A stretch of 44,744 nucleotides of DNA, from contig NZ_JAFBFH010000039.1 of NCBI RefSeq assembly GCF_016909185.1, positions 1-44,744 of the forward strand, read 5' to 3'. The translations under genes were made by a program, and so were the position numbers. This document shows, piece after piece, positions 27,506 to 36,539 of this stretch; positions within the stretch are counted from its first letter, which is position 1; each line of letters begins with the position of its first letter. The notes under the pieces were generated by a model that did not search any database, was not told the origin of the DNA, and was given only the letters and a program-made list of their open reading frames with translations. Source of the stretch: Siminovitchia thermophila. GTDB lineage: Bacteria; Bacillota; Bacilli; Bacillales; Bacillaceae_C.

Positions 27506-27882
27506 TAAATACCTCCTCCCCATTCTACCAAACAGGATTTTCTCCAAATTTCATAAATTGTTCTTAAGGAGGTTGTTCCCGAGGTGCATTAAAATGGATA
27601 TAGACACAAAATTATTGATACACCCAACAATGAATGAATATCATTGCATGTTACAATTGATATAGATGATTAACTTAACACCTAATCATTTGTACGCAAG
27701 ATGCCGGAAAGATTCCTACTTTTGCGGGATCTGGGTAATACAATAGAGCCTAAATGAAAGAACACAACATTTTCTTTCAAACGTTTTTAAGTGATATTTT
27801 TACGGTACTAGCAATCCGCAGAAAAAATAAACCCCTTGCAATAGGAAAACTGCTTTTCAACAGAAAGAGAAAGGAGTATTCC
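27506..27882. other. intergenic region between moaA remnant and fnr
   Basis: About 375 bp without a convincing gene. The bases just right of the moaA start hold its old ribosome binding site. A short plus-strand frame (MDIDTKLLIHPTMNEYH) is broken after 23 codons. I see no FNR-type palindrome upstream of fnr and no strong promoter. Confidence 0.4.
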
Positions 27883-28605
27883 ATGGATAATGAATTCATA
27901 AATAAGTTACCAAAAGTAACAGAGAAAGAGCCCTCAGCCTTAGCCATCATGTTAAATGAAATAGGTACAGTAAAACCAATTCATGAAGGAAGCCATTTGT
28001 TTCATGAAGGTGATGACGCAAATGAAATATATCTAATTAAATCTGGTCAAATTCAAATTTCCAAACTGACTGCTGATGGTAAAGAGTTGTTGCTAAGGGT
28101 ATGTAATAGTGGCGATATAGTTGGTGAGCTTATTTTATTCAGTGATAACGCCACTTACTTTTTAAGTGCTGAAATTATTTACTCCGGTGAAGTCATCATG
28201 CTAAATAAAGAGAGAATAGAAAAAGAATTACTCTCTAATCCGTCTTTAGCTCTTGAATTCATGAAATGGGAAGCTGACCATATGCGCAAATTCCAAACGA
28301 AGATTAGAGATTTGCTTTTAAACGGCAAAAAAGGCGCGCTGTACTCCACCCTAATTCGGTTATCAAACAGTTATGGCGTCATTCATCCGAAAGGAATTCT
28401 TATTAATATGGCATTCACCAATAGAGAATTAGCCCGCTTTTGCGCAGCAACAAGAGAAAGTATTAACCGGATGCTTAGTCAGTTAAAAAAATGGGATGTT
28501 ATTTCAATTGAAAAAGATGGAAGAATATTAATTAAAAACTCCAAGTTTCTTAGGGATGAAATAGGTTGTGAGTACTGTTCTATTGATATTTGCAATATTA
28601 ATTAA
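27883..28605 (+). CDS. fnr: anaerobic regulator Fnr with C-terminal iron-sulfur cluster motif
   Basis: A CRP/FNR-family activator of 240 residues that switches on anaerobic respiration genes. An N-terminal cyclic-nucleotide-binding-like beta barrel (EGSHLFHEGDDANEIYLIKS) is followed by a helix-turn-helix (FTNRELARFCAATRESINRM). The C-terminal GCEYCSIDIC gives C-x2-C-x4-C, the Bacillus-type [4Fe-4S] binding pattern, unlike the N-terminal cluster of E. coli FNR. ATG 27883 with AAGGAG upstream is chosen; a frame extending to 27754 adds 43 residues unlike any Fnr. It lies next to narK and narGHJI, whose shared control region has a matching palindrome. Confidence 0.94.
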   Translation: MDNEFINKLPKVTEKEPSALAIMLNEIGTVKPIHEGSHLFHEGDDANEIYLIKSGQIQISKLTADGKELLLRVCNSGDIVGELILFSDNATYFLSAEIIYSGEVIMLNKERIEKELLSNPSLALEFMKWEADHMRKFQTKIRDLLLNGKKGALYSTLIRLSNSYGVIHPKGILINMAFTNRELARFCAATRESINRMLSQLKKWDVISIEKDGRILIKNSKFLRDEIGCEYCSIDICNIN

Positions 28606-28666
28606 GCGATAACGGGCTTTTCTTTTTTTGTTTTGCAATGATTCACCAAAAAACCCCGTTATCGCT
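28605..28666. terminator. inverted repeat after fnr, probable bidirectional terminator
   Basis: AGCGATAACGGG (28605-28616) and CCCGTTATCGCT (28655-28666) form a perfect 12-bp stem around a 38-base T-rich loop, beginning at the fnr stop codon. The loop is longer than usual for a terminator, so it may instead protect the mRNA end. fnr and narK converge here. Confidence 0.6.
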
Positions 28667-28951
28667 AGTATTTTTACACAAAATTTTAAAATGATTTCTT
28701 GACATCTGCATATAGTTATTTCGATCAGCTAGTTAAAACTTTTTCCTAACTACAAAGGTGCCGTGGCTACCTAATGGAATTAGCAACAAAAATTCCACTA
28801 AGGAATAACGGTACCTCAACCTCACTATCGCATTTGTTCCTATCAGCTAGGTTGTTGAACGCAGAAGTGTAAGACGCAATGCAACAACATCATCGTTTTG
28901 CATTCCTATTCTAATGCCTGTAAAAGCCAACTTCCGCTACGAACTTCCACT
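28667..28951. other. structured non-coding region between convergent fnr and narK
   Basis: No gene is visible. AGGTGCCGT (28756-28764) pairs with ACGGTACCT (28808-28816) around an inner GGAATT/AATTCC hairpin. Further on, GTTGTTG (28851-28857) pairs with CAACAAC (28882-28888). TTGACA near 28699 lacks a well-spaced -10. It could be a small RNA, a 3' structure, or repeat debris: the outer stem resembles that of the 143-bp repeat at 44 kb. Confidence 0.35.
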
Positions 28952-30457
28952 TTATTTATGATTCATTGATAGATCGTTAAACATACCTACATAGTATTGC
29001 ACCGATCCAGAATCATTTTTAATACAAGTGATATGTAACCATTCTTTATAAATTTCGTCATTCTTTCGTTTATTCCATATTTCTCCTTGCCAAAATCCCT
29101 GGTTATTTATGTCATCCCACATTTTTTCATAATAAGCCTTATCCTGCTTTCCAGAATGTAAAATACTAGGCTTGTTCCCGATCACATCATCTTTCGAATA
29201 GCCGGTGATGTTACTAAATGCCGTATTTACATATTCAATCTCACCATGTTTATTTGTTACCATTATACCTTCTACAGTACCTTCTAAAATTTTTCTTTCT
29301 ATATTTTTTTGATCTTTATAATACATAAAGATAACAATAATCAAGCTTATGAAAGCAAATTGGGAAAGTGCCATGAATCCAATTGCATAGTGACCAGTTA
29401 TATTAAATACGATAGATAATATAAGTGGTGGAAAGAATCCTCCCAATCCTCCCATTGCGGCCACAACACCGTTTACAATCCCAGCTTGTTTGGAAAAATA
29501 AAGTGGTACAAGTTTGAAGACTGTTCCGTTTCCTATACCAACACTAACGGCAACAGAGAGGGAACCGATCGTATACCACTCTATATTTGGAGAAAATGAT
29601 AATAGAATCCCTGATAACCCTACACCAACAAATACAAATATGAGAATAATGTAAGCATTACATTTATCTGCTAACCATCCACCTATTGGTCTAAGTGCTG
29701 TAGCAACTGCAATAAAGATGGCTGTCCGTATACCGGCATCGACAGAAGTTAAATCGAAATTGGTTACTAGGAAGTTTGGTAGAAATACAGTAAACGCAAC
29801 AAACGCTCCAAAAGTTATAAAATAAAATAAGCAAAGGAACCACAACGTTGAATTGTTGTATACTTTTTTAATTTGTTCTGACATAGAGGTGTTTATTTTA
29901 GCCTCTTTCTTATCGCCAAACACGAGATTCAATACTAGAAAGGCTAAAATAAGTATGAGATAAAGCTGAACGGTTTTTTGCCATCCTAAGTGTTGTGCAA
30001 CAATAGGTGCTAAGAAAGTAGATACGGCAGTGCCGATATTACCAATCCCATATATGCCATTAATGAGTCCATGTTTTTCTTTTGGATAATATTTTGGCAA
30101 TGAAGTTACTCCAATGGAAAAAGTAGCCCCGCCTACTCCAATGAAAAATCCTCCTAATACTAAATCCAAAAACGAATCAGCCCTGCTTATATAAAATACT
30201 GGCGGTAACAATATGAGAAAGCTGATGATGTTTATCATTCTGGCACCAAATCTATTTGTGAAAAAACCTACAGGAACACGAAGAACGGAACCTAAAATAA
30301 CCGGGATAGCTGTAACCAATGACACTTGTCCAGCTGTTAATGCAATGTCTTCTTTAATGCTTGGCATCAAGGAAGATATTAATACCCAAATCATAAAGCC
30401 GGCAATAAGACTAGATGTTTGCAGGGAAACCTGAATACTTGGCTTTTTTGTCATCAT
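28952..30457 (-). CDS. narK: NarK-type nitrate/nitrite transporter with C-terminal PAS domain
   Basis: A 501-residue protein. Residues 1 to about 385 form a 12-helix MFS transporter of the nitrate/nitrite porter group, with conserved glycine-rich segments such as GFFIGVGGATFSIGV and VAVSVGIGNGTVFKLVPLYF. Bacillus NarK is about 395 residues. Here a short linker leads into an extra ~110-residue PAS domain (IERKILEGTVEGIMVTNKHG, NTAFSNITGYSKDDVIG, the PAC-like YEKMWDDINNQGFWQGEIW, ending YVGMFNDLSM). Its start diverges from narG over a shared FNR site. The PAS fusion suggests transport or signalling tuned by a cytoplasmic cue. Confidence 0.9.
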   Translation of the reverse strand: MMTKKPSIQVSLQTSSLIAGFMIWVLISSLMPSIKEDIALTAGQVSLVTAIPVILGSVLRVPVGFFTNRFGARMINIISFLILLPPVFYISRADSFLDLVLGGFFIGVGGATFSIGVTSLPKYYPKEKHGLINGIYGIGNIGTAVSTFLAPIVAQHLGWQKTVQLYLILILAFLVLNLVFGDKKEAKINTSMSEQIKKVYNNSTLWFLCLFYFITFGAFVAFTVFLPNFLVTNFDLTSVDAGIRTAIFIAVATALRPIGGWLADKCNAYIILIFVFVGVGLSGILLSFSPNIEWYTIGSLSVAVSVGIGNGTVFKLVPLYFSKQAGIVNGVVAAMGGLGGFFPPLILSIVFNITGHYAIGFMALSQFAFISLIIVIFMYYKDQKNIERKILEGTVEGIMVTNKHGEIEYVNTAFSNITGYSKDDVIGNKPSILHSGKQDKAYYEKMWDDINNQGFWQGEIWNKRKNDEIYKEWLHITCIKNDSGSVQYYVGMFNDLSMNHK

Positions 30458-30488
30458 CTCTTCATCCCTCTCGTACTAAGTTATGTTC

Positions 30489-30494
30489 ATCATA
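30489..30494 (-). promoter_or_regulatory. -10 element of narK promoter
   Basis: TATGAT on the minus strand, placed so that the FNR palindrome centre falls about 41 bp upstream of the expected start of transcription. Confidence 0.6.
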
Positions 30495-30513
30495 TAAATA
30501 ATTAAAAAATGGG

Positions 30514-30533
30514 GGTGTGATCCAGATCACACC
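30514..30533. promoter_or_regulatory. FNR binding site shared by narK and narG
   Basis: GGTGTGATCCAGATCACACC is a palindrome except for its central two bases and contains TGTGA-N6-TCACA (30516-30531), the Bacillus Fnr consensus. Its centre (30523.5) is about 41 bp from the inferred starts of both divergent promoters, the classic class II activator position. fnr itself lies about 2 kb away. Confidence 0.88.
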
Positions 30534-30551
30534 TTTCTTTTTAGGCTGGTG

Positions 30552-30558
30552 TTTAAAT
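30552..30558 (+). promoter_or_regulatory. -10 element of narG promoter
   Basis: TTTAAAT at 30552-30558 lies at the right distance from the FNR palindrome for an activator site near -41. No good -35 is present, as expected for an Fnr-dependent promoter. Confidence 0.55.
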
Positions 30559-30589
30559 GGGGTTAAAGCAACTTTTTGGAGGGATTTCG

Positions 30590-33500
30590 ATGAAGAAGAA
30601 ACGCTCACCGCTATGGCGCCGTTTAAATTATGTGAAGCCAATAGAAAATTATTCAAATCAACATAGTCAATTACAAGCAGGAAATAGAGAATGGGAAAAT
30701 GTGTATCGAAGAAGGTGGCAACATGATAAAGTGGTTCGCTCTACTCATGGAGTGAATTGTACTGGATCATGCAGCTGGAATATTTATGTTAAGGATGGAA
30801 TCGTCACTTGGGAAGGGCAGCATTTAGATTATCCGACAACAGGACCGGATATGCCTGAATTTGAACCAAGAGGTTGCCCGAGAGGGGCCAGTTTTTCGTG
30901 GTATTTATATAGTCCACTTAGAGTTAAATATCCATATGTCAGGAAAAAATTATTAGAATTATGGCGAGAAGCTTTAACAGAGCATGAGCATCCTTTAGAA
31001 GCTTGGAAAAGTATTGTGGAAAATAAAGAAAAAGCAAGGAGATATAAAACTGCAAGAGGAAAAGGTGGATTAGTACGAGTAGAGTGGGAGGAAATAACGC
31101 AACTCGTTGCAGCCTCTGTTCTGTATACAGTGATTAAATATGGCCCTGATCGCAATATTGGTTTTTCACCAATTCCTGCGATGTCAATGATTAGTCATGC
31201 TGCCGGCAGCCGGTTTATGTCTTTGATTGGCGGACCGATGCTAAGCTTTTATGACTGGTATGCAGATTTGCCGCCAGCTTCACCGCAAATTTGGGGGGAT
31301 CAAACGGATGTGCCAGAAAGCTCGGATTGGTTTAATGCGGGATATATTATTACTTGGGGGTCAAACGTGCCTTTAACCCGTACTCCTGATGCGCATTTTT
31401 TAGCTGAGGCGCGATATAAAGGAACAAAAGTAGTATCAGTTAGTCCGGATTACGCGGAATCGACGAAATTTTCGGATGATTGGTTGTCAGTGAAACAAGG
31501 AACAGACGGTGCTGTTGCAATGGCAATGGGGCATGTGATTTTAAATGAATTTTATGACAAGCAAAAGACGCCTTATTTTGAATCATACGCTAAGGAATAT
31601 ACCGACTTCCCTTTTATCGTTCGATTAAAAAAAGGTAAACAAAACTATGTAGCTGACCGATTTTTGCAGGCTAAAGATCTTAGCATAGATTGTGAACATA
31701 GTGAATGGAAACCAGCAATGTGTAATGAAAAAACGGGAGAACTTGCGATCCCACAAGGTACGATTGGTTCTAGGTGGGATGAAGAAGGAAAGTGGAATCT
31801 GTTATTAATTGATGAAAAAACAGGAGAAGAAATAGAACCTGTTCTCAGTTTTCTAGGGCAAGAAGACAAAGTAGTAGAAGTTGATTTGCCTTACTTTGAC
31901 AATGAAGAGCATAAATTAATGCAACGAGCAGTGCCAGCAAAAGAAATAATTATAAATGGAAAGAAAGAGTATGTCACCACTGTTTATGATTTGATGCTGG
32001 CAAATTATGGCATAAATCGAGGAATAGGTGGTAATGTTGCCAAGTCTTATGATGAAGAGGCTCCCTTTACACCTGCATGGCAAGAAAAAATTACTGGTAT
32101 TGATCGAGAATCAGTCATTAAAATCGCGCGCGAATTTGCTCAAAATGCGATTGATACAAAAGGACGATCGATGATCATTATGGGCGCCGGGATAAATCAC
32201 TGGTTCAATTCTGACACCATTTATCGCGCGGTGGTAAACCTTGTCATGATGGTAGGAGCCCAAGGTGTCAACGGAGGCGGCTGGGCGCACTATGTAGGAC
32301 AAGAGAAATTACGCCCTGTTGAAGGATGGACACAAATAGCAACTGCCAAAGATTGGGGAGGTCCGCCAAAGTTGCAAAATGGAACTTCTTTCTTTTACTT
32401 TGCCACCTCTCAGTGGAGATTTGAGGAAACGGCAGTCAGTCAGCTCACCGGAGCTAATGTGGAGAAAGCAAGATACGATCATCATGGAGATTATAATGTC
32501 TTAGCCGCAAGGCTGGGATGGCTTCCATCATATCCTACGTTTAATCAGAATGGGATCGATTTATATCAGGAAGCCGTTGAAAACGGAAGTGAGACAATAG
32601 AGGAAATAAGAGAATATGTAGCTGAACAACTAAAACAAAAGAAACTTACATTTGCGATTGAAGACCCTGATGACCCAAAGAATTTTCCGAGAAATTTATT
32701 TGTATGGAGAGCAAATTTAATTTCCAGTTCGGGAAAGGGACATGAATACTTTCTGAAATATTTGTTAGGCACCTCACACGGGTTGTTAAATACGGATGAG
32801 GGCACGGTGCGTCCAGAAGAGATTAACTGGCGAGAAGAAGCTCCCGAAGGTAAATTGGATTTGTTAATTAATTTGGACTTTCGAATGGCTGGTACAGCGT
32901 TATATTCCGATGTAATTTTGCCGGCAGCTACTTGGTATGAAAAATATGATTTATCCAGCACGGATATGCATCCTTTTGTGCATCCCTTTAACCCTGCTAT
33001 CGCTTCACCGTGGGAGTCGAAATCGGATTGGGATATTTTCAAAGCATTGGCGAAAGCCGTTTCGGATTTGGCAAAAACAATAAATATGGAACCAATGAAA
33101 GAAATTGTAGCGACTCCATTAAACCATGACACAACCGAAGAAATAGCCCAACCATTTGGAGAAATTAAGGACTGGTCTAAAGGAGAATGTGAACCGATTC
33201 CTGGTAAAACAATGCCACAAATTCATGTGGTAGAAAGAGATTATAAGGAAATCTATACGAAGATGACAGCCCTTGGTCCGAATATTGCCAGCAAGCCCTA
33301 TGGCGGAAAAGGGATTAACTGGAAGATGGAAAAAGAGTATGAACAAATTAAACGGAAAATAGGAACGATAAAGGATGGGAGTATAGCAAACGGGTGTCCG
33401 GATATTACAAATGCGAAAGATGCTTGTGAAGCAATTCTCATGCTTTCTTCTACGACAAATGGAAAGGTTGCAGTGAAAGCTTGGGAAGCATTAGAGAAAC

Positions 33501-34273
33501 AAACAAACCTTCAGCTTAAGGATTTGGCGGCTGATAGAGCAGAAGAATTATTTACATTTGACCAAATTACAGCACAGCCAAAGACTGTAATCACTTCTCC
33601 GGCATTTACTGGTTCAGAAAAAGGCGGCAGAAGATATTCGCCATTTACGACGAATATAGAAAGAAAAATACCGTTTCGAACGTTAACTGGGCGACAATCA
33701 TTCTTTTTGGATCATGAACTGATGAAGGAATTTGGAGAACAGATGGCGGTGTATAAACCGATCTTGAATCATCAACCATTTCGGACAAAGCGTCCAGAAA
33801 TAGAAGGGAAAGAGATTGTACTGAACTATTTGACACCTCACAATAAATGGTCTATTCATAGCATGTTTTTTGATTCGCAACCAATGTTGACGCTATTTAG
33901 AGGAGGTCCAACGATTTGGTTAAATAAAGATGATGCGCAAGAAATAGATGTGCAAGACAATGATTGGATTGAATGTTTTAACCAAAATGGCGTTGTTGTA
34001 GCGCGAGCAGTTGTTTCTCACCGTATTCCACAAACTATGGCGTTTATGCACCATGCACAAGATCGTCATATCCACACTCCTGGTACCAAATTAACAGATA
34101 ACCGTGGTGGAACACACAATAGCCCTACGCGTATTCATGTAAAACCAACTCATATGATTGGTGGATATGCGCAGCTTAGTTACGGATTTAATTACTACGG
34201 ACCAACTGGAAATCAGCGAGATTTAAATGTCGTGATTAGAAAGTTGAAGGAGGTAGATTGGCTTGAAAATTAA
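30590..34273 (+). CDS. narG: respiratory nitrate reductase alpha subunit
   Basis: Catalytic subunit of the membrane-bound nitrate reductase, which reduces nitrate to nitrite on the cytoplasmic side using a molybdenum bis-MGD centre. The N-terminus has the HGVNCTGSC motif of the FS0 iron-sulfur cluster. The Mo-site region YADLPPASPQIWGDQTDVPE contains the ligand aspartate, and long stretches match B. subtilis NarG. ATG 30590 (MKKKRSPLWRRLNYVKP) with TTGGAGGGA upstream is chosen; an upstream in-frame ATG at 30557 adds 11 unlikely residues. That gives 1227 residues, normal length. First gene of narGHJI; overlaps narH by 11 bp. Confidence 0.97.
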   Translation: MKKKRSPLWRRLNYVKPIENYSNQHSQLQAGNREWENVYRRRWQHDKVVRSTHGVNCTGSCSWNIYVKDGIVTWEGQHLDYPTTGPDMPEFEPRGCPRGASFSWYLYSPLRVKYPYVRKKLLELWREALTEHEHPLEAWKSIVENKEKARRYKTARGKGGLVRVEWEEITQLVAASVLYTVIKYGPDRNIGFSPIPAMSMISHAAGSRFMSLIGGPMLSFYDWYADLPPASPQIWGDQTDVPESSDWFNAGYIITWGSNVPLTRTPDAHFLAEARYKGTKVVSVSPDYAESTKFSDDWLSVKQGTDGAVAMAMGHVILNEFYDKQKTPYFESYAKEYTDFPFIVRLKKGKQNYVADRFLQAKDLSIDCEHSEWKPAMCNEKTGELAIPQGTIGSRWDEEGKWNLLLIDEKTGEEIEPVLSFLGQEDKVVEVDLPYFDNEEHKLMQRAVPAKEIIINGKKEYVTTVYDLMLANYGINRGIGGNVAKSYDEEAPFTPAWQEKITGIDRESVIKIAREFAQNAIDTKGRSMIIMGAGINHWFNSDTIYRAVVNLVMMVGAQGVNGGGWAHYVGQEKLRPVEGWTQIATAKDWGGPPKLQNGTSFFYFATSQWRFEETAVSQLTGANVEKARYDHHGDYNVLAARLGWLPSYPTFNQNGIDLYQEAVENGSETIEEIREYVAEQLKQKKLTFAIEDPDDPKNFPRNLFVWRANLISSSGKGHEYFLKYLLGTSHGLLNTDEGTVRPEEINWREEAPEGKLDLLINLDFRMAGTALYSDVILPAATWYEKYDLSSTDMHPFVHPFNPAIASPWESKSDWDIFKALAKAVSDLAKTINMEPMKEIVATPLNHDTTEEIAQPFGEIKDWSKGECEPIPGKTMPQIHVVERDYKEIYTKMTALGPNIASKPYGGKGINWKMEKEYEQIKRKIGTIKDGSIANGCPDITNAKDACEAILMLSSTTNGKVAVKAWEALEKQTNLQLKDLAADRAEELFTFDQITAQPKTVITSPAFTGSEKGGRRYSPFTTNIERKIPFRTLTGRQSFFLDHELMKEFGEQMAVYKPILNHQPFRTKRPEIEGKEIVLNYLTPHNKWSIHSMFFDSQPMLTLFRGGPTIWLNKDDAQEIDVQDNDWIECFNQNGVVVARAVVSHRIPQTMAFMHHAQDRHIHTPGTKLTDNRGGTHNSPTRIHVKPTHMIGGYAQLSYGFNYYGPTGNQRDLNVVIRKLKEVDWLEN

Positions 34274-35735
34274 AGCACAAACAGGGATGGTAATGAATCT
34301 CGACAAATGTATTGGTTGCCATACTTGTAGTGTTACATGTAAAAACACGTGGACAAATCGCCCTGGAGCAGAATATATGTATTTTAATAATGTCGAAACG
34401 AAGCCTGGTATTGGGTACCCAAAGCATTGGGAAGATCAAGAAAAATATAAAGGCGGCTGGAAGTTAAAGGATGGAAAATTGACATTGCAATCTGGGTCAA
34501 AAGCAAAGCGGCTTGTCGATTTGTTTTACAACCCATATCAGCCTGAATTAGATGATTATTATGAGCCCTGGAATTATGATTATGAAACATTAACGAATGC
34601 ACCAGAAAAACAACATCAGCCAGTAGCCAGAGCAAAATCAGCACTTACTGGAGAGTACATGGACTTGATATGGGGGCCAAACTGGGAAGATGATCTAGCT
34701 GGTAGCCATGTCACTGGGTTAAGTGACCCAAACGTTGTACAAATGGAAGAAGGGATTAAGACAGAGTTTGAAGACGTATTTATGATGTATTTACCGCGGA
34801 TTTGTGAACATTGCATGAATCCGGCATGCGTTTCTGCTTGCCCATCTGGTGCCATGTACAAGCGTGAAGAGGATGGAATTGTACTTGTTGACCAAAATGC
34901 ATGTCGAGCTTGGAGACATTGTGTCACCTCTTGTCCGTATAAAAAAGTATATTTTAATTGGAAAACACATAAAGCGGAAAAATGCAACCTATGCTTTCCA
35001 AGATTAGAAAATGGCCAACCTACCATTTGTTCCGAAACTTGTGTAGGAAGAATTCGTTATATCGGGGTCATGCTGTACGATGCGGATAAAGTGCTTGAGG
35101 CGGCTTCTATAGAAAATGAAAAAAAACTATATGAAGCACAAAAAACTATCTTTTTGGATCCCCACGATCCTGAAGTGATTGCTGAAGCAAAAAAAGAGGG
35201 CATTCCCATGGATTGGATAGAAGCTGCCCAAAAATCTCCCTTATACAAGATGGTTATAGATTGGGAGATTGCGTTACCTTTACATCCAGAGTATCGAACA
35301 TTGCCAATGGTATGGTACATTCCTCCGCTTAGTCCAATCATGAATACGATTGAAGGAAAGGAAAGCGGAGTGGCTACAGATGATATCTTTCCTGCAATTG
35401 ATCATATGCGTATCCCAATTGAATATTTAGCGAATTTATTAACCGCCGGAGATACGGATGTAATTCGCAAAGTGTTGAAAAAGATGGCAGTGATGCGAAG
35501 TTATATGCGGGCGGAAGTAACTGGTAAAGCATTTCATCTTGATTTGATTACAGAACTCGGGCTAAAAAAAGAAGATATCCAAGAGATGTATCGGTTATTG
35601 GCCATTGCCAAATACAATGATCGTTTTGTTATTCCGATGAGTCACAAAGAAGAAATAGCTGATCTTTATAGTGAACAGGGGATGTGTGGCTTAGACTTTG
35701 AAGGCGGCCCAGGAAGTTGTGGCGTATTTTCGTGA
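34263..35735 (+). CDS. narH: respiratory nitrate reductase beta subunit
   Basis: Electron-transfer subunit of 490 residues holding four iron-sulfur clusters between NarI hemes and NarG. Cysteine groups are visible: CIGCHTCSVTCKNTW, CEHCMNPACVSACPSG, CRAWRHCVTSCPYKK and CNLCFPR with CSETCVGR. The tryptophan in CRAWRHC is the known substitution that gives a [3Fe-4S] cluster. The start is TTG at 34263, with AAGGAGG ten bases upstream inside the narG end. It ends with the Gly/Cys-rich GGPGSCGVFS. Closely similar to B. subtilis NarH. Confidence 0.97.
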   Translation: MKIKAQTGMVMNLDKCIGCHTCSVTCKNTWTNRPGAEYMYFNNVETKPGIGYPKHWEDQEKYKGGWKLKDGKLTLQSGSKAKRLVDLFYNPYQPELDDYYEPWNYDYETLTNAPEKQHQPVARAKSALTGEYMDLIWGPNWEDDLAGSHVTGLSDPNVVQMEEGIKTEFEDVFMMYLPRICEHCMNPACVSACPSGAMYKREEDGIVLVDQNACRAWRHCVTSCPYKKVYFNWKTHKAEKCNLCFPRLENGQPTICSETCVGRIRYIGVMLYDADKVLEAASIENEKKLYEAQKTIFLDPHDPEVIAEAKKEGIPMDWIEAAQKSPLYKMVIDWEIALPLHPEYRTLPMVWYIPPLSPIMNTIEGKESGVATDDIFPAIDHMRIPIEYLANLLTAGDTDVIRKVLKKMAVMRSYMRAEVTGKAFHLDLITELGLKKEDIQEMYRLLAIAKYNDRFVIPMSHKEEIADLYSEQGMCGLDFEGGPGSCGVFS

Positions 35736-35978
35736 TCGTGTTTTTAAATAGCGGAGATGTTGAATATAAGGTCCATGTAAACTTCAGAATGATTTTTTTC
35801 CAAAGCGTCTAATTAGCACCCAAATGTCTGATTTGTTCAGATGTCTTTATGACACACCAAAGAGGTACACAATCAGTAGGAGATAAAAGAACAGCCTACT
35901 GATTGTAGATTCATCTAATAGATGAGGCGCTGTATCCTATTATAAATATCATTTGAAACCATGAAAGGACGGCTTTTT
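35736..35978 (+). promoter_or_regulatory. narH-narJ spacer with perfect 12-bp hairpin
   Basis: narH and narJ are separated by 243 bp, unusual for this operon. ACAATCAGTAGG (35869-35880) and CCTACTGATTGT (35895-35906) form a perfect 12-bp stem with a 14-base loop. A smaller hairpin follows (CATC-TAATA-GATG). There is no T-run, so it is more likely an mRNA processing or stability element than a terminator. The narJ ribosome binding site AAAGGA lies at the end. Confidence 0.65.
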
Positions 35979-36539
35979 ATGAATCCAGCGTTGAATTATC
36001 AACTGATATCTTTTCTTTTGCAGTACCCTGATCGTCGTTGGGAAGAGGGGTTGCCCGACGTAAAGCTTGAAATAGAGCAGATTACTTATGAACCGCTGAA
36101 AGAAAAACTAGTCAAGTTTGTAGAAGCAGTCAATAACAGTAGTTCTACAGATTGGCTCGATAGATACATTGAAACATTTGACTTTGGCAGAGCAACGAAT
36201 TTGTATGTTACGTATTTAAAACAAGGGGAAAAACGGGAAAGAGGTATGGAGCTACTGCAATTAAAAAAAATCTATCAACAAGCTGGCTTTACCGTTACTG
36301 ATAAAGAACTTCCTGACTATTTACCTGCCATGCTGGAGTTTTGCGCACAAGTTCCTACTAAACAAAGTAATGAGTTACTTGCAAATTATGGAGGAGCGAT
36401 TTGGTTACTACGTGAAAAGCTACATTCTATGAATAATGATTATGGATTGTTATTAGATGCGCTTTTTATCCAAATGGACGTAAATGGAGTCAATATAGAC
36501 GAATGCAAACAATCAAATGCGCTTATTGAAAAGAGGTAG
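35979..36539 (+). CDS. narJ: nitrate reductase assembly chaperone NarJ
   Basis: A cytoplasmic chaperone (186 residues; B. subtilis NarJ is about 184) that binds apo-NarG and helps insert the molybdenum cofactor. Typical motifs are LISFLLQYPDRRW near the start, ETFDFGRATNLYVTYLKQGE, RGMELLQLKKIYQQAGF and ELPDYLPAMLEF. ATG 35979 is preferred over ATG 35961 because AAAGGA lies between them. Its stop directly abuts the narI start. Confidence 0.94.
   Translation: MNPALNYQLISFLLQYPDRRWEEGLPDVKLEIEQITYEPLKEKLVKFVEAVNNSSSTDWLDRYIETFDFGRATNLYVTYLKQGEKRERGMELLQLKKIYQQAGFTVTDKELPDYLPAMLEFCAQVPTKQSNELLANYGGAIWLLREKLHSMNNDYGLLLDALFIQMDVNGVNIDECKQSNALIEKR

Noticed and set aside
28699-28730. Promoter starting at TTGACA near 28699
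   Set aside because: No -10 element lies 16-18 bp downstream; the nearest AT-rich hexamer is too close.
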